From NCBI GenBank assembly GCA_905221605.1, contig CAJNDS010000247.1, positions 186,638 through 250,637 of the forward strand: a stretch of DNA of 64,000 bases. The letters run 5' to 3'. This DNA is from Symbiodinium natans. Taxonomy: Eukaryota > Sar > Dinophyceae > Suessiales > Symbiodiniaceae. Made by a program: the position numbers and the translations under genes. The stretch's first letter is position 1; every line of letters starts with the position of its first letter. A model generated the notes under the pieces. That model searched no databases. It saw only the letters and a list, made by a program, of their open reading frames with translations, and was not told where the DNA came from. Positions 1-10,342 of this stretch are shown here, one piece after another.

Positions 1-880
1 GCGCGGCCAGATAGATGACGTGCAGACTGCAAACTGCACGTGTGCACTCCTAGATGAGTCTAGCATCCTCTCAAGGTCTTGCTGCACCACTGCGCACCTT
101 TATGCTTGGGGCATACTTGTGAAAGTTTTCTGTCCCAATCCGTCAGCACACCATAGCCCACTGCAGGCATAGCCTCATTCAGCCGTTGGTTTTTGCTGAC
201 ACAGCTGCCGCTCGGCGGAGCTATAGGCGCAGTGCTCCGGAAGACCCCCAGAAGCGTAGGCCGAGAGTTCTCGGCCCTGTGGCTTCTTGATTCAGGCTAG
301 ACGTGACTTAGACGTGTGGCTTTTAGATGCCACACATGTGCAGGGAATTCAGGGCGAGGTCAGCATCCCGAAGGCCTTAGCAGGGTGTCTCCTGTTCATT
401 CCAGCCTGCAACGAAGTCGTGCGGGCCTCGCCCAAGAAGAATATTGGATGGAGAGCCATTGAGAACCATGTTCCATCAAGGACGATGAAGGGCAAATACA
501 CGCGTCAGGGCGAAAAGAGGCTCGCTCTTCACTCGCGGTCGATGCACTTGGCCCGGCTGACGAGTTGATCTCGGAGCAACCACGGCAATCCACATGTTGG
601 CGAGTTTGTGCATCCGTCTGTCGACATCTCCGACTGCAGAATCTCGACTTTCCATCGGATTCTGTTTTCTTGGAATCTTAAATGTTTGTATGAGCCCGAG
701 GCCTTTAGGTCTATTTAGCTTTGCGTGGCTTGTGCTCATATCAAAGCCAAATATAAATCTGAATATGAATATGACCACGTATATAAGTATATACATATGC
801 ATATATATATTTATGTATAATACATGTGCACACGCAAATTGTTTCCTGCGCCCCTGTCTTTGACTGTCGTTTCGCTTGTA
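1..880. other. Left edge, no confident gene
   Basis: No exon here could be tied to a known protein. A + strand open frame runs through about 287-568 with unremarkable composition; it could be an exon of a gene entering from the left, but nothing confirms it. Positions about 770-835 are AT-rich, with runs of alternating ATAT/TATA. Confidence 0.3.
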
Positions 881-884
881 TGTG

Positions 885-1320
885 ACCTACGCTTGCATCC
901 TGAAAAGTGGTTTTGCGTATTTTGATGTCACTGTGCCTCATGTTCATGTTTTTTGTGTACTGCTTGCCTATGCTTTCACATGCAGTTTCGTCTGTTACGC
1001 GCCAGGAAGAAGTCCCTACCCTGCATTGCGTAGTGCTTGCCCATGTTGATTTGTGAATTTCTTGTATCTATACGACAGTCACCATGAAATAACCCCTACA
1101 CCTCCAGTCTAAAAAACGGTTTTGCGTGTTTTGTTGTCGCTTTTCTTCGTGCTGATGTTTCTGTGCATTGCATGCCCATGTTTTGGACTTCAGTTTCGCT
1201 TGGATCTAGAGCATGAGCAAAGGAAGCTCCCCACACCATCTTCTGACGATTGATTTTGGAGTGTTTTGTTATGCTTCTTGTTCACGTTGGTGCTTGTGTA
1301 TACTGGCTGCCTAGGTTTTC
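885..1320. repeat. Degenerate direct repeats, three units
   Basis: Three diverged copies share the core GGTTTTGCGTGTTTTG (near 911, 1119 and, weaker, 1252), followed by a GTTCATGTT-like and then a TTGCCTATG-like stretch and a TTTCGCTT/TTTGCTT end. Spacing is about 208 and 133 bp. They look like old tandem duplications of non-coding DNA. No coding potential was recognised. Confidence 0.45.
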
Positions 1321-1339
1321 GATTGCGATTTTGCTTTAA

Positions 1340-1400
1340 GCCCTCAACCCAAAACCCTCAACCCTCAACCCTAAACCCTAAACCCTCCCCAAACCGATCA
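1340..1400. repeat. Telomere-like CCCTAAA tract
   Basis: Imperfect CCCTCAACCC/CCCTAAACCC repeats, the C-rich strand of a TTTAGGG-type telomere repeat. This is the first of dozens of such tracts in the window. Confidence 0.7.
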
Positions 1401-1800
1401 TGTATTGGGTATCCACCAAAGAACCTCCAAACCATCCTGCATTTCTAGGCTTAGCCGCGTGCCATCACAAAACCACCCACTGTCCTTTGTATCTGCCGGG
1501 AATGTTTATACCTCTGTATTTTTTCAAAAGCCCAATAGGTTAGGATTGCAGTGGCTTGAGGCATGAGGCTTCAGATGACTTGTGTTTGAGGAGAGATGGG
1601 TACGCGGGTGTGAAAGGGGTAATGGTGGGTGGAAGGGGAGGTCTCTTGCCCCCCCCTTCCCCAGGACCGTCCTACCAACTCCTAGCCATGCCCAACCCCC
1701 TCCCTCACAGAAATGGGTAAGGTGTGCAAGGGGGTGGGAGTGGGTGGGAGGTACTTCAAATGGCCTTTTGCTGGATTTTGCAGCCCCTATTTGAATTGAT
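1400..1800. other. No gene seen
   Basis: C- and G-rich segments near 1640-1750 create short open frames in several registers. None resembles an exon, and no known domain was recognised. Confidence 0.4.
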
Positions 1801-2390
1801 TATGAGTTTACCGTATATCTTTTTGAATACATAAATAATTGAAATGGACCTATTTGAATTATGCAACTGTTTGGGTTCGGAGATCTGTTTTTGTTTCGGA
1901 AAGCCTTTTTACGGATTGAAATCATTTACATAATTTGCATTTTAATAGCTTCAGTTTTGAATTTTCACCTTAATTATTCAAGACAAATTAATTCTTCATC
2001 GAAATCCGGAAATGCCTTGTACGGGCTTAACCAAATCAATAGTATTTCGTAACTTGCTTTTCTTTTTGATTTTTCACCTTGTTTAAATTCATGTGCGCAT
2101 TTTTTGAAAACACTAAATCATTTTCATGGTTGAATGGACCCATTTTAAGTATTTGAAATATTGAAATCCGGAAGTCCTTCTTTGCGGATCGAAATATTTC
2201 CAATAATTTCAACGGCCTTTAATTCAGATTTCACCTTGTTTGAAACAATCTACAAAATTTAATTTGCTCAAATCCACCAATCTTTCTTAATAGCGGGTTT
2301 GAACAACTTTAACCAGTGAATTTTTAAGTATTTACAAATATAAATCTGAAAGTCTGATTTACGGCCAAATTTAATATTTGAATGGTTGAA
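1800..2390. repeat. AT-rich block with four degenerate repeats
   Basis: The base composition falls sharply to AT-rich. Four diverged copies of a motif close to GAAATCCGGAAGTCCTT followed by TTTACGGATTGAAAT occur near 1895, 1998, 2161 and 2338. The block ends just before the SHWWG gene. It is likely a decayed tandem repeat or transposon remnant. Confidence 0.45.
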
Positions 2391-2561
2391 ATTATGAAAG
2401 CCAATCAGTGTTTCTCTGCCAAAAAAGGGGTGCTAAATAGACCCGAAAGGCCGCCTCTCTCTCACGTTTGCATACTTCTGTCCAGCTCCGTCCATCAGTC
2501 CGTCCATGCATACCAGCTCGTGCTGCGCAAGTCACCCAATCTGCCCTCCCTGCCATGCCGA

Positions 2562-4000
2562 ATGTCGCTACCCTGGCCAGATCCCAGCGCTGTCGTGACG
2601 CGGATTGCCAACCTAACTGAGAGGGCAGTCACCGTCAAACAGTTGAGGCAGCTGGCACTGTTTCTGCAGCGGCTGTGCAAGGCCCTCCTCCTCAAGCACA
2701 GCACAGAGCACTCCAAAGATAATGGGTGCTACGACGAATACATCACATGGTTTGATATCAACATGTACGACATCACATCGGAGGTCATCAAGAAGGTGAT
2801 CCCCTATGTGAATCCTAAGATACAGGGAGCGCGGCACTCAAAGATTGCACAAGATTGGTGCAGTTGGAGTGAATTCGTTGCCCAACGGCCCCAGCCAGCG
2901 CGGCTGATGATCAGCCACTGGTGGGGAGGCAGATTCAGAGATTTCATGCGGGTGATTCAGGAGCTTTGCGTGGACGAGGCCCTGCCTGGCAGCACGCCCT
3001 TATGGGTCTGCACGTTTGCGAATAATCAGTGGGGGGAAGATTTTGGGGACCGACTCGCCAATTGCCCCTTCTACCGCACCGTCGCGGCTGCAGATATGAC
3101 CGTGATTTGCCTTGAAGTTGCAGCGTCTTCAATGATAGTCTTTTCTGGCTTGTGACAGCCCCTCCAAAACCCGGAGCTTAAAGAGCCTCAGGTCCTAATT
3201 GTGGATCGGTCAGCTGGATCGCTTGGCAGAGTCTGGTGCGGCTTGGAACTCTATTTGACCATCCAGTCTCAGAAGCGATTGCTGATCTACACCCCGTCAG
3301 GACAGGGTGCAGCGCGTACACGTTATTTGGGGCTGCCGTAGAAGGGTACCCTTCTTGAGAAGTTCCTATAGTCAAGGCTATCGTATCTTGGGAGCATACA
3401 AGGGCACCCCAATTTGGGCAGGGCTTCTGTTGCCACTTCGGCAGGAATTGTTGGTGTATGGCGCGATCTGAGAATGCTTTTCATTGCTACTACTTGGAGG
3501 TTCATGGGTACTTGAACCACAGTTACAATTAGTGTTATAAGTACCATTAAGTACCCATGAACCTCCAAGTGGTAGGACTGGTTGGCCACTCCTCCGGGCG
3601 AGCCTCTTCGGGACCGCTAATCGAAGCTATCAAGGCTTGGGATATTCGTCAAACCAATGCTTCGGAGGTGGCCTGTTGGCACTTGTTGGCATTCCCAGTT
3701 GAATTGCAACAGGGCTTTTATGATCATTTTATCAGGTTGTTAGGGTCAGCAGTCAGCAGATGCAGCGGCACTTTCGGCGATGTTGCTGAGGATGCGTACC
3801 GCCGCCAGATCTTGAATTACATCGCTGACGTGGATGAGTTTCAAGGCCTCCAGGTGGCGACAGATGGACGCTTGGTGCGTGATCATGGTGAGGACCTGAA
3901 CATGATGGTCCGCGTGGAGGTATATGCTACTGTTGGGAGAAGTCACATTCTGCGTGGCTGCCGGGTTCCACGGAAGGAGCACCGAGGCTCGCAAGCGCAA
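2562..4000 (+). CDS. SHWWG-type protein of the dinoflagellate family, multi-exon
   Basis: Exon 1 is taken as 2562-3101, starting at an ATG that reads MSLPWPDPSAV. An in-frame start at 2382 is possible but its product looks non-coding. Exon 1 carries the motif ISHWWGGRFRDFMRVI and then WVCTFANNQWGEDFG. A canonical GT-AG intron (3102-3191, 90 bp, phase 0) joins it to VLIVDRSAGSLGRVWCGLEL. The element at 3490-3570 lies in the next intron. A later exon, about 3583-3667 (ending KAWDIRQTNASE), joins across 3668-3790 (123 bp, phase 0) to DAYRRQILNYIADVDEFQGL from 3791. The 3' end was not found and is approximate. I recognise the SHWWG, FANNQW and RxWCxxEL blocks as a widespread dinoflagellate family. 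I know of no proven biochemical role and assign none. Confidence 0.7.
3490..3570. mobile_element. Short TIR element, family D copy 1
   Basis: Inverted ends pair ACTTGGAGGTTCATGGGTAC with GTACCCATGAACCTCCAAGT, separated by about 40 bp. The pairing is essentially perfect over 20 bp. It lies in an intron of the SHWWG gene. Related copies are at 47643 and, in part, 22305. Confidence 0.8.
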
Positions 4001-4860
4001 TTGCCTGCTCAACCTTTGGCGGAAGCATGCATTATTGGTTGGGTTGGCAGATTTTTTTGTTTTGATATTATTGTTTTTTCTTCTTCTTACTCTTCTGATT
4101 ATTAGTACTTTTATTATTATAGTTGGAGAACGAAACTCTCAGCTGTTTTCGCGCCGGGGCTCCGGTGCCGCTGCGGGCTGGAGTGCCCCATCCCATCCCC
4201 TGGAGCATCCCGGGAGGGTCCAGCTCAGTCCCAAACCCAAAGCCCGGTAAAGTCTGCAAAAAACTGTAAAATAAGAAGCTCAAGAGTTGCCACGTTCTGA
4301 ACCCCAAAGCCCCAAAAACTAGACGAGGGGGTGGTTGTGTGGGGGCGTTTGCGGGGGGGGGGCAGGGCGGACCACAAATTGCTTGGTTTTAGGGTGGCAC
4401 TTGAGTCGTTGACATTGGCCAAGCGTATCCCAGCGTTCTATAAATGAGGGCCCTCGTCCAAATTAGCCACAATAACTTTGACGCGATGAGTAGCACTAGC
4501 TGATTTTTTTTATGGCAGTGCATGATTTTTGGGTTTGAACTTGAAAAATATGTTTTTTTCGTCTCTGCCTTGGCATCGCTCACCCCTTTATCTCTCCGAA
4601 TTTGCTCAAGTTTCCTCATGGGCGGCCATCATCCCTTGTTAAGCCTAGTTGCAGTGACATGCGAAGTTGGGAGGTTTACCAGATCAACTCTGCATCCCGT
4701 GCATGCATTGCGTACCCTGAGGTGTGAAGCTGGGACAGTGGCGGGCATTTACGCGCCAAGCTGAGGCCGGCCATGCAGAAGTACGAAATGTGAAGCATCT
4801 GCCTCGTGCCTGTGGTAACGCGTTATATAGTCTCAAGTTGACTGTTGACAGCGCAAATTG
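4000..4860. other. Probable intergenic or intronic DNA
   Basis: T-rich stretches (4050-4110), a G-run (4325-4365) and no exon that could be joined to either neighbour. The open frames here have low-complexity or unconvincing products. Confidence 0.3.
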
Positions 4861-4865
4861 CCGGT

Positions 4866-5910
4866 ATGTTCTGCAACAGCACCGTGCTGGTGGAGGCTTC
4901 CTGGTATCAGCGCTTCGGCTCAGAAACGCACCAGGCAGACGTCGCTCCATCTGTGAGTTTCGGAGACGCTGACGTCCGGATGATCTACAGCTCGTTCGTT
5001 CAGCCGCGCATCAGTGCGGCAAAGCGTGCCCAGGCAATGAAGTTGCAGTGTGATGCCTGCAAGCCCAAATGAACCTCTGAAGCCTCGGTCAGATATTTCC
5101 GGGACCTCAATGTTTAGTCAAAATGGCTTTGTGGACTTTCCTTCTTGTTGATCTGCTCGCCGAGGTTCCTACATGGAGGTCGTTTCAGATGGCCCACAGC
5201 TGCCAAAGTACTATGTCAGTCTGTCGTGGGGCACTCGAATCGCTGACGCCGCAGCTGCGATTGAACCTTGCTTATGGCTTTGACAGCTCATTCCTCCTGC
5301 TGTCTTCCCAAGCCGACTCAAGCCTTAAGGCCACAATGCTTGGGGGGAGGGAGGTGCTGTTCTAAATTAGGATCCGTAACAAAAAGCCTTTTTTTGAGCA
5401 GAGTCCCTGAGCCGAATCTTGCCGAAGTCCGGGCTCAGCTTCCGATCCCTTCACTCACTCAGACTGAGGACTGGTGGGCAGAAGCTCTGCACTTGCCTGA
5501 CTCGGCGGTGCTTTTCGTGGACTTCTTGTCCGCTGGGCCAGAGAAGTCCGAGGGAGCCTGTGACACAGAACCCACGGAGCACATCAAGGGAGTTGCTTTC
5601 CCGGCTGCCGATGAGCTCCTGGAGTGCCAGGCACTTCAGAAGTCATTTTGTAAAACTTCCCAAAGAGCCCAATACCCTTTAATTTAAGGAATAGACCCTA
5701 GATCATATGAAGGATTCCGATGTAATTGAAGGTCTATTCTTTAGCTAAGGGGTTTTGAGCTCTCTGGATTGCTCAAATCTCCAGGCGATGTTGGGAGTCC
5801 TCGACCATGATGCTCCCGAGATGACAAGCGCGTGGCGGTTTCTGGAGTTCGAGTTTGCGTCGCGGAACGGCTTCCCAGCAGAAGAGAGAGTCAACAGAGC
5901 CAGACTTTGA
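4866..5910 (+). CDS. Unidentified multi-exon gene, three exon candidates
   Basis: Three open blocks on the + strand have protein-like composition. Block 1 (4866-5072) begins MFCNSTVLVEASWYQRFG and contains DADVRMIYSSFVQPR; it may splice before its stop, at a GC after KRAQ. Block 2 (about 5401-5664) contains VPEPNLAEVRAQLPIPSL and LFVDFLSAG. Block 3 (5785-5910) begins AMLGVLDHDAPEMTSAWRFL and ends at TGA. Blocks 2 and 3 join in phase 0 if a GC donor inside the left inverted repeat of the element at 5659 is used, with an AG|G acceptor at 5784. No family was recognised. Whether block 1 belongs to the same gene is uncertain. Confidence 0.45.
5659..5766. mobile_element. Short TIR element, family C copy 1
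   Basis: Left end CCAAAGAGCCCAATACCC and right end GGGGTTTTGAGCTCTCTGG are an imperfect inverted pair around an AT-rich core with TTAATTTAAGG-like palindromes. It separates two open coding blocks that are in phase with each other, so it probably constitutes most of an intron (about 5665-5784). Confidence 0.75.
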
Positions 5911-6048
5911 GCACCTGTTGCTGCTGCATGTCTAAGTTTCATTCAGTCTACGACCATCTGCCACATCCTCTGACTTGCCTCTTCCTGTGTACAGGCTTAG
6001 ATATCTACCTGGCCTGCGCAACAGGCAGCATTCTGCGGACGCACGATC

Positions 6049-6850
6049 ATGTCTGATCAGCAATCGTTGCTATCGCTGTTTTCTGGGGGCCAGCCAGACT
6101 TCACACATATTTCCGGGACACGGCGCCTTTCTGCAACATGCGGTTCATGTAAGTCTGATCTCGCTAAAGTCAGTTTGCCAGGGGCGCTGGCATGCAGCTG
6201 CCCATTCGCTGACGGCAGTTGGGTTTTCGGCAGGTGCTATCTTCTGCGCAGTCCTTCAGCCATTCCAATGACAGACGCCATGTTCAAGCCATTTAAGTGT
6301 CCAGCTTTGGGAGACTCGATGTGTAGGTTCGATGCTGACATTGGACGCAGCATGCAGCATGTTTCGAGCCGCAACTGCAGAGCTGAAGCCCGCGAGCTCC
6401 GAGCCATCAAGGACCCGACAGCTTTGTTCTGCTTTTGGTGTATCAGTTCGATGACACAGGCCATCTTCACGATAAGTGGTGGCCTCACAGGTAGAAACTT
6501 GCGGAAACATGTGGAAAGCAATGCCAGGACTACTTCGAATCAAGGGGACGCCTGGTTCGAATAGACTCATTGGGGGCATTGGTCATTGGTCGTCTTTTTC
6601 AAGGGCAGCACACAGCCTTGAGACTCAAGGAGCGATGTGACAAAAGAAGTTCTTGTGGCAGGTATTTGCGTTTCGACACAATATGTCAATGATGTCAAGG
6701 CCATGGCCAAGCAATCTACGATCAAATTGATCGACGGTTCCAGCGCTGGGGAGCAGGCGGTCGTGCAAGACACGACATTCCGCAAGCATGTAGCCAGTTC
6801 AGTGCAGCGTCAGCACATGTCAGCATGCAGGCCCGGTGCTGCGTGAAGCG
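6049..6850 (+). CDS. Possible exons, unidentified
   Basis: A long + strand frame at 6049-6564 contains MFKPFKCPALGDSMCRFDAD and ends at TAG. A second frame at 6637-6846 contains STIKLIDGSSAGEQAVV. Both could be exons, or introns that happen to be open. No domain was recognised and no join was established. Confidence 0.25.
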
Positions 6851-7065
6851 GCGGAGTGCGATGACGAAGAGGAGTTGTAGCAACTGCTTCTGTGATGCTG
6901 CATGTCGGTACAGGAACAAGAGTTTGCAGGAGGTCAAAGCCATTTGCATGAACCCGTCCCTCGTGATCAATGGCTGCAGTCGGTGTCTCTGATGTCCCCC
7001 CGTGGCTGCCAGTGAGCTACCGCATGCCACCTATCAGTGCTGCCTTGCCGTCTTAGGCTTGCAAG

Positions 7066-7720
7066 GTGCCCACAGCGAAACAGCTCTGCACATTGCAGCT
7101 GCGGCGGGTTCTATGGAAGCCATGCGAGCACTCCTGCCACTTGCCAACGAAGGGAGCGTCAAGCGCACCACAGCAGCTCCGACGTCGGACGACTTGTGCA
7201 TTCACACTGCAGCCACTGCAGATAATGTGTGATATTCTGTGTTCGCTGAGGAGGCTGCATGCAGACCCCAATGCACAAGACCAGCTGGGGGAGACCCCAC
7301 TGCACTACGCAGCCCTCGCCGGCCAAAGTGCCGCCGCAGCTCTGCTCCTCGAGGCCAAGGCCGACAAGGGAGAACACGTGCAGAAAGCCACGAGGGAATT
7401 TGCGAAAATAGGGGAGCCCTAAAATTGACCCCCTAAAATTGACCCCCCAAGTAGTAGGATTCCCCTGATAATCAGGACCCCAATAAGGTACCCCTATTTT
7501 CGGAAACCCCCTTGTAGAAAACCAGGGATTGCCGTCGTTAAGCCCGTTATGCCAGATCCAGCACTTTTCATCAGCTTCGTTGCCAAGGTTGCAGCATGCC
7601 GTCTCTTCCTTCACTGGACTGGGCTCAGCATGTTCGGGAAACGCATTTCTTGCATTGCCCCGTCAGGCCAATATCCTCTGCGAAAACTCGCTCGCCCAGG
7701 ACTGCTCAGATGCAAAATGT
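7066..7720 (+). CDS. Ankyrin-repeat protein, three exons seen
   Basis: Exon 7066-7135 encodes SETALHIAAAAGSMEAMRAL. Exon 7251-7359 encodes RLHADPNAQDQLGETPLHYA followed by ALAGQSAAAALLLEAK. Exon 7667-about 7717 encodes ANILCENSLAQDCSDAK. Joined, they give consecutive ankyrin units with the TPLHYAA helix and the ADPN turn. Both placed introns begin with GC (7136 and 7360), end with AG|G and keep phase. The second intron carries a family A element. Ankyrin repeats bind partner proteins; the partner and the rest of this protein are unknown. The 5' and 3' ends were not resolved. A further HADVN-like turn near 7755 may belong to it. Confidence 0.7.
7393..7512. mobile_element. Short TIR element, family A copy 1
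   Basis: Left end AATTTGCGAAAATAGGGG pairs with right end CCCCTATTTTCGGAAACC. Inside there is a direct duplication of CCTAAAATTGACCCC. It lies in the intron between two ankyrin exons (about 7360-7666). Confidence 0.8.
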
Positions 7721-8995
7721 CGGTCCCACATCATGCTGTGCATGCTGTGCCCTTGGGCCGACGTGAACATTCTCTTCGTGTTTATCAGGATCCATTGTTC
7801 GTGGCCCAGCAGACACATGGCTGCAACGGGAGAACATGCAAGAATGACAGAGTGGTCTGCTTACGCAATTGCGAGGCTCGGAATCCGAATCCGAGACTGT
7901 CGCTAAGCCCGAAAACCGCGTTGTGCGTTTGTGTGGCTGCCCCTGGTATCTCAAGGAACCCAGCTGGCTTTCTCGGCATTTCCATGAGCAGCTTTGCCGG
8001 TTTTCCACTCCAACTTGCTGCTGTGTAGCTGGCGAAAAGCAGAGGGGCCTTGCTTGATGGTTTTGGCACGTTAATCTTACAACATTCGGTAAAGTGAGGC
8101 ACATGGCTGCATGTTGGCACCCAGCTGGACAAGTAGATATCTTATGCAAGTAGATCACACTCGCAACATGGCGTCAGAACCCTTCAGGGGTCGCATGACA
8201 TCATGGCACAGCATCTTGCAGCATGAGGCAAAACACATCTCAGCACACATCAGTTTCATGTTCTTACTCTATGCGAGTGACAGCCGGTTGGCCTCCCAGA
8301 GCTGATATGTGGGCTTGGCGGCCATGACTTACTGGAGAGTTCCCGAAGGCTTCCACAGAATCTATTCTCTGACAAAAGATTGCCCCTGTCTTCCGCACGA
8401 GTTCCGCACGTGAGGAGGAGAAGATGCAACTGTTTTCGCGCTGGCCCAGCTCCTGCAGTCCCTGACCCAGTCGGCACAACGTAATCTTTACCTACTTGTA
8501 GCTTCCTGCTCGGACCGGCTAGAGAAGGAGTCAGTAGCATGCTGCACCTGTCTGCATGGTACATTCCCTAAAATGTACTGCTGCGGGCGCATCCAGGCAT
8601 GCAAGGACTTGACTTCACAATCCTGTCAAAGCAGCAAAGCAAGGGCATCCCCCAGCCCCAACGTAGTGCAGAAAAGGCCCCCCCCCCCCCTTTCTCCCCC
8701 CTTCGCCTCATCCGCGCCATCTCTCCATCCGGTTCTGGGGGCTGGGCGGAGAGCTAACAAATGGCTTAGTTTTTGGGGTTACCTTGCTTGGCACCTTCGT
8801 ATTGGTTCCCTCCTCATTGTACCCTGGTCTCTTTAAACTTGGGGTACAGACATGAACACCTTTAAATTGGTTTTTCAGAACTGTCTTGTGCTGATTTATC
8901 GGCAGTTTTATGGGCTCACATTAAAAAATCCGTGAAAATCAGTACAGCTACAAGACATAGCAAGAAAAATGGCGACCAGCACCCCCCATTATTTG
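7720..8995. other. No gene resolved
   Basis: Both strands contain overlapping open frames of 60-160 codons around 7700-8300, but none shows a recognisable domain or exon join. A run of about 12 C lies near 8685. Confidence 0.3.
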
Positions 8996-8996
8996 G

Positions 8997-9235
8997 ATGA
9001 CAGTCCTTAATAAGGAATATAATACGGGGTACTAAGTAATGTTGCACCCGGTTTAGTGTGGGCGCCCCCCCCCCCCCCCTGAACAGTCGCGGGGGTGGAT
9101 GGGGTCCTGAATAAACGGCCCCGGGATTTTATATGATTTTAATAGGGAGGAGTTTAGATAGACTAAAGAAGGATCCATATGAATCTAAAAGGATAAGCAA
9201 TAATTAAGTAGTAATTAGTAATTCGTAGTAGTAGC

Positions 9236-9278
<43 letters not shown>

Positions 9279-9507
9279 CAGGATTTGGTTTTCAGGATTG
9301 AGCGTTTTAACTTAGTTTAAAAGCAAGCCCCAAATCCAAAAACAAATCCGGATTTCGGGAGCGGTTTGTCTTTATAGCGGGAGCCCCAAACAGTCAGCAT
9401 GTCCTGAATAATTCGGCCAGTTTGTCTTTAAAGCGGGGGCCGATACTAAACCGGGTGCAACATTACTACAATCCCTATGAATCTATGAAGGACTGTTAGT
9501 ATAAGGG
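8997..9507. mobile_element. Larger nested TIR element, family E copy 1
   Basis: Outer ends: ACAGTCCTTAATAAGG at the left and GAAGGACTGTTAGTATAAGG at the right. Nested within is a second inverted pair, AATGTTGCACCCGGTTTAGT near 9038 and ACTAAACCGGGTGCAACATT near 9446. The interior includes a TAG/GTA microsatellite (about 9226-9279) and repeated AGCGGGGGC blocks. No transposase frame is present. A small relative is at 21819. Confidence 0.75.
9226..9279. repeat. TAG/GTA trinucleotide microsatellite
   Basis: About 17 uninterrupted GTA units inside the nested inverted-repeat element. Confidence 0.9.
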
Positions 9508-9805
9508 CAAGGAGGAACATCCTAAGTCTTGGGTATATTTAAGGGTAACTTGTCCACAGACCCAGGTGGAGTGGCGGGAGCCGACCAGCCAGCGCTGTCG
9601 GCTACATCTACCGAGAGGCATCATCCTGATGTGCAACACTGCGCAGGGTCTCCCCTCTCCCTGCCTTCCGCTCCCCCTCCCTTCCCCTCCCTCCCCCGCT
9701 GTCTCTTTCTTCAAGTCTTTATTCATGTTTTTTTAAATTGTTTTTTTTGTTTTTCTCTCTCTCTCTCTCTCGCTCTCGCTGTTTTTGTCAGTTGTAGCAT
9801 TCTCT

Positions 9806-9921
9806 CCGCAGAAGCGCTGCAGCTCCGGGCTTGCCAGGAAGGCGGCAACCTCCACCGCTGGGTGGTGCAGTCGTACGGAGGCGTACAGAACTTCGTGGCT
9901 GCCCATGCAGACGTGCGGTAG
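9806..9921 (+). CDS. Isolated exon, unidentified
   Basis: After a pyrimidine-rich tract and an AG acceptor, the frame reads ALQLRACQEGGNLHRWVVQS and on to a TAG at 9919-9921. It could be the last exon of a gene ending just before AMACR. No family was recognised. Confidence 0.35.
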
Positions 9922-9925
9922 CCCA

Positions 9926-9966
9926 GGTTTAGGGTTTAGGGTATAGGGTTTAGGGTTTAGGGTTTA
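9926..9966. repeat. TTTAGGG telomere-like tract
   Basis: About five units of TTTAGGG with one variant, directly after the exon ending at 9921. Confidence 0.9.
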
Positions 9967-10342
9967 GTTTTGGAAAAAAATGCGTAGTATGGTGCACCAG
10001 CATTCTCGTGCCGAGGTTTTCGCTTTGGAACCAAGGAAGCCAGGCAGGATGCAGCAATCATGCGGCTACGCAAGTGAGAGACATCGAGACTTGATCGAGG
10101 CTCGGCTGGTTTGCCTGGGCTCAAGGTGTCTCAAGATAAACGGCATATCGGGCATGAAAACGCACCATACACTCGATGACTACATGCAAAGCCATGAAAT
10201 CAAACCCGCGACAAGACACTGAAATCCTTTGCCCATCTCAGTCTGCAGATTGACCGACTTTCAACATCGACTGAGTGTGAGATGTGCTTTGCTAGCAGCC
10301 TCAGCCACTTCAAGCGGGCCATTGCAGAGGAAAGTAATCCGC

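Noticed and set aside
8997-9507. Autonomous transposon
   Set aside because: No transposase-like frame inside; only nested inverted repeats and a microsatellite.
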